DNA of 5,353 nt from Chloroflexota bacterium (GTDB lineage Bacteria; Chloroflexota; Dormibacteria; Dormibacterales; Dormibacteraceae), in the NCBI GenBank assembly GCA_005880175.1, contig VBJR01000026.1, positions 1 to 5,353 of the forward strand, given 5' to 3'. The position numbers and the translations under genes are program-made. The first letter of the stretch is position 1. Every line of letters starts with the position of its first letter. The notes below the pieces were generated by a model. It had not been told where the DNA came from and ran no database searches. It was given only the letters and a program-made list of their open reading frames with translations. Shown piece after piece: positions 5,246-5,353 of this stretch.

Positions 5246-5353
5246 CAGCACCATCGCCGCGGTCGCGCTCACCACGTTCCTGGCGTCGGCGGTGGAGGCG
5301 ATCGAGATGGTCGCGATCGTGGCCGGCGTGGGCGCGACGCGCGGCTGGCGGGG
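5235..5353 (+). CDS. Membrane protein resembling COG4280, N-terminal fragment
   Basis: An open frame that leaves the right edge after 39 codons. The protein reads NPSSTIAAVALTTFLASAVE followed by AIEMVAIVAGVGATRGWRG. This is a first membrane helix with buried Glu residues, then a short loop with TRGWR, as in the uncharacterised COG4280 membrane protein family, whose members usually begin a few residues before such a helix. The assignment is from memory of the family pattern and only 40 residues are available. No ATG, GTG or TTG is in frame upstream of the helix. The only suitable initiator is CTG at 5235, with GAGGAGG (5219-5225) 9 bases upstream, an ideal ribosome binding site. Internal GTG (5292) or ATG (5307) would remove most of the helix. 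It overlaps the acidic gene before it by 11 bases. A transport role is possible but unproven. Confidence 0.55.
   Translation, partial: MNPSSTIAAVALTTFLASAVEAIEMVAIVAGVGATRGWR

Noticed and set aside
3425..5275. N-terminal extension of the Nudix frame to 872 codons
   Set aside because: The extension beyond the Nudix start is antisense or off-frame to pncB and the divergent promoter, with Arg/Gly/Pro-rich shadow sequence. Only the last 255 codons form a real protein.

Overview
The window is very GC-rich (above roughly 70 percent by eye), with third codon positions almost always G or C, GTG/TTG/CTG start codons and tightly packed genes. This fits a high-GC actinobacterium. Protein style (the NrtR-PncB pair, the CPA2 antiporter, a cytochrome bd-type oxidase) would suit the Thermoleophilia/Solirubrobacterales or a similar lineage, but that placement is inference. 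No RNA genes, CRISPR arrays or insertion sequences are visible.

Layout. Positions 1-74 (minus) hold the first 24 codons of a cytochrome bd-type quinol oxidase subunit I. A 117-base divergent spacer (75-191) follows. On the plus strand, 192-443 encodes a small protein resembling a minimal nucleotidyltransferase fold that has lost its catalytic motifs. Twenty bases later comes a 538-residue CPA2/Kef-type cation:proton antiporter (464-2080), whose C-terminal nucleotide-binding domain lacks the glycine-rich first third. It meets a minus-strand operon tail to tail, with a 22-base coding overlap.

The minus-strand operon reads pncB (4779-3439), an NrtR-like Nudix/winged-helix protein (3424-2657), then a PAP2 phosphatase (2652-2059). 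Its junctions are a few bases or overlapping. PncB makes nicotinate mononucleotide from nicotinate in NAD salvage. NrtR-type proteins are known ADP-ribose-responsive repressors of NAD genes, so this looks like a self-regulated NAD salvage unit. The Nudix box here is intact, so the protein could also be an active pyrophosphohydrolase. The PAP2 enzyme's link to NAD metabolism is not evident.

Upstream of pncB a short AT-richer divergent promoter region (4780-4840) carries an imperfect inverted repeat, a candidate operator. To its right, on the plus strand, is an acidic protein gene of unknown function (4841-5245) interrupted by an in-frame TAG at 4985-4987. Overlapping its end is the start of a membrane protein resembling COG4280 (5235 onward, cut by the window edge), apparently beginning at a CTG codon.

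There is no clear sign of a wholly new multi-gene system. The most interesting points are the antiporter with a partly deleted Rossmann domain next to a nucleotidyltransferase-like protein without catalytic residues, the intact Nudix box in an NrtR-like regulator beside pncB, the in-frame TAG, and a probable leaderless promoter.
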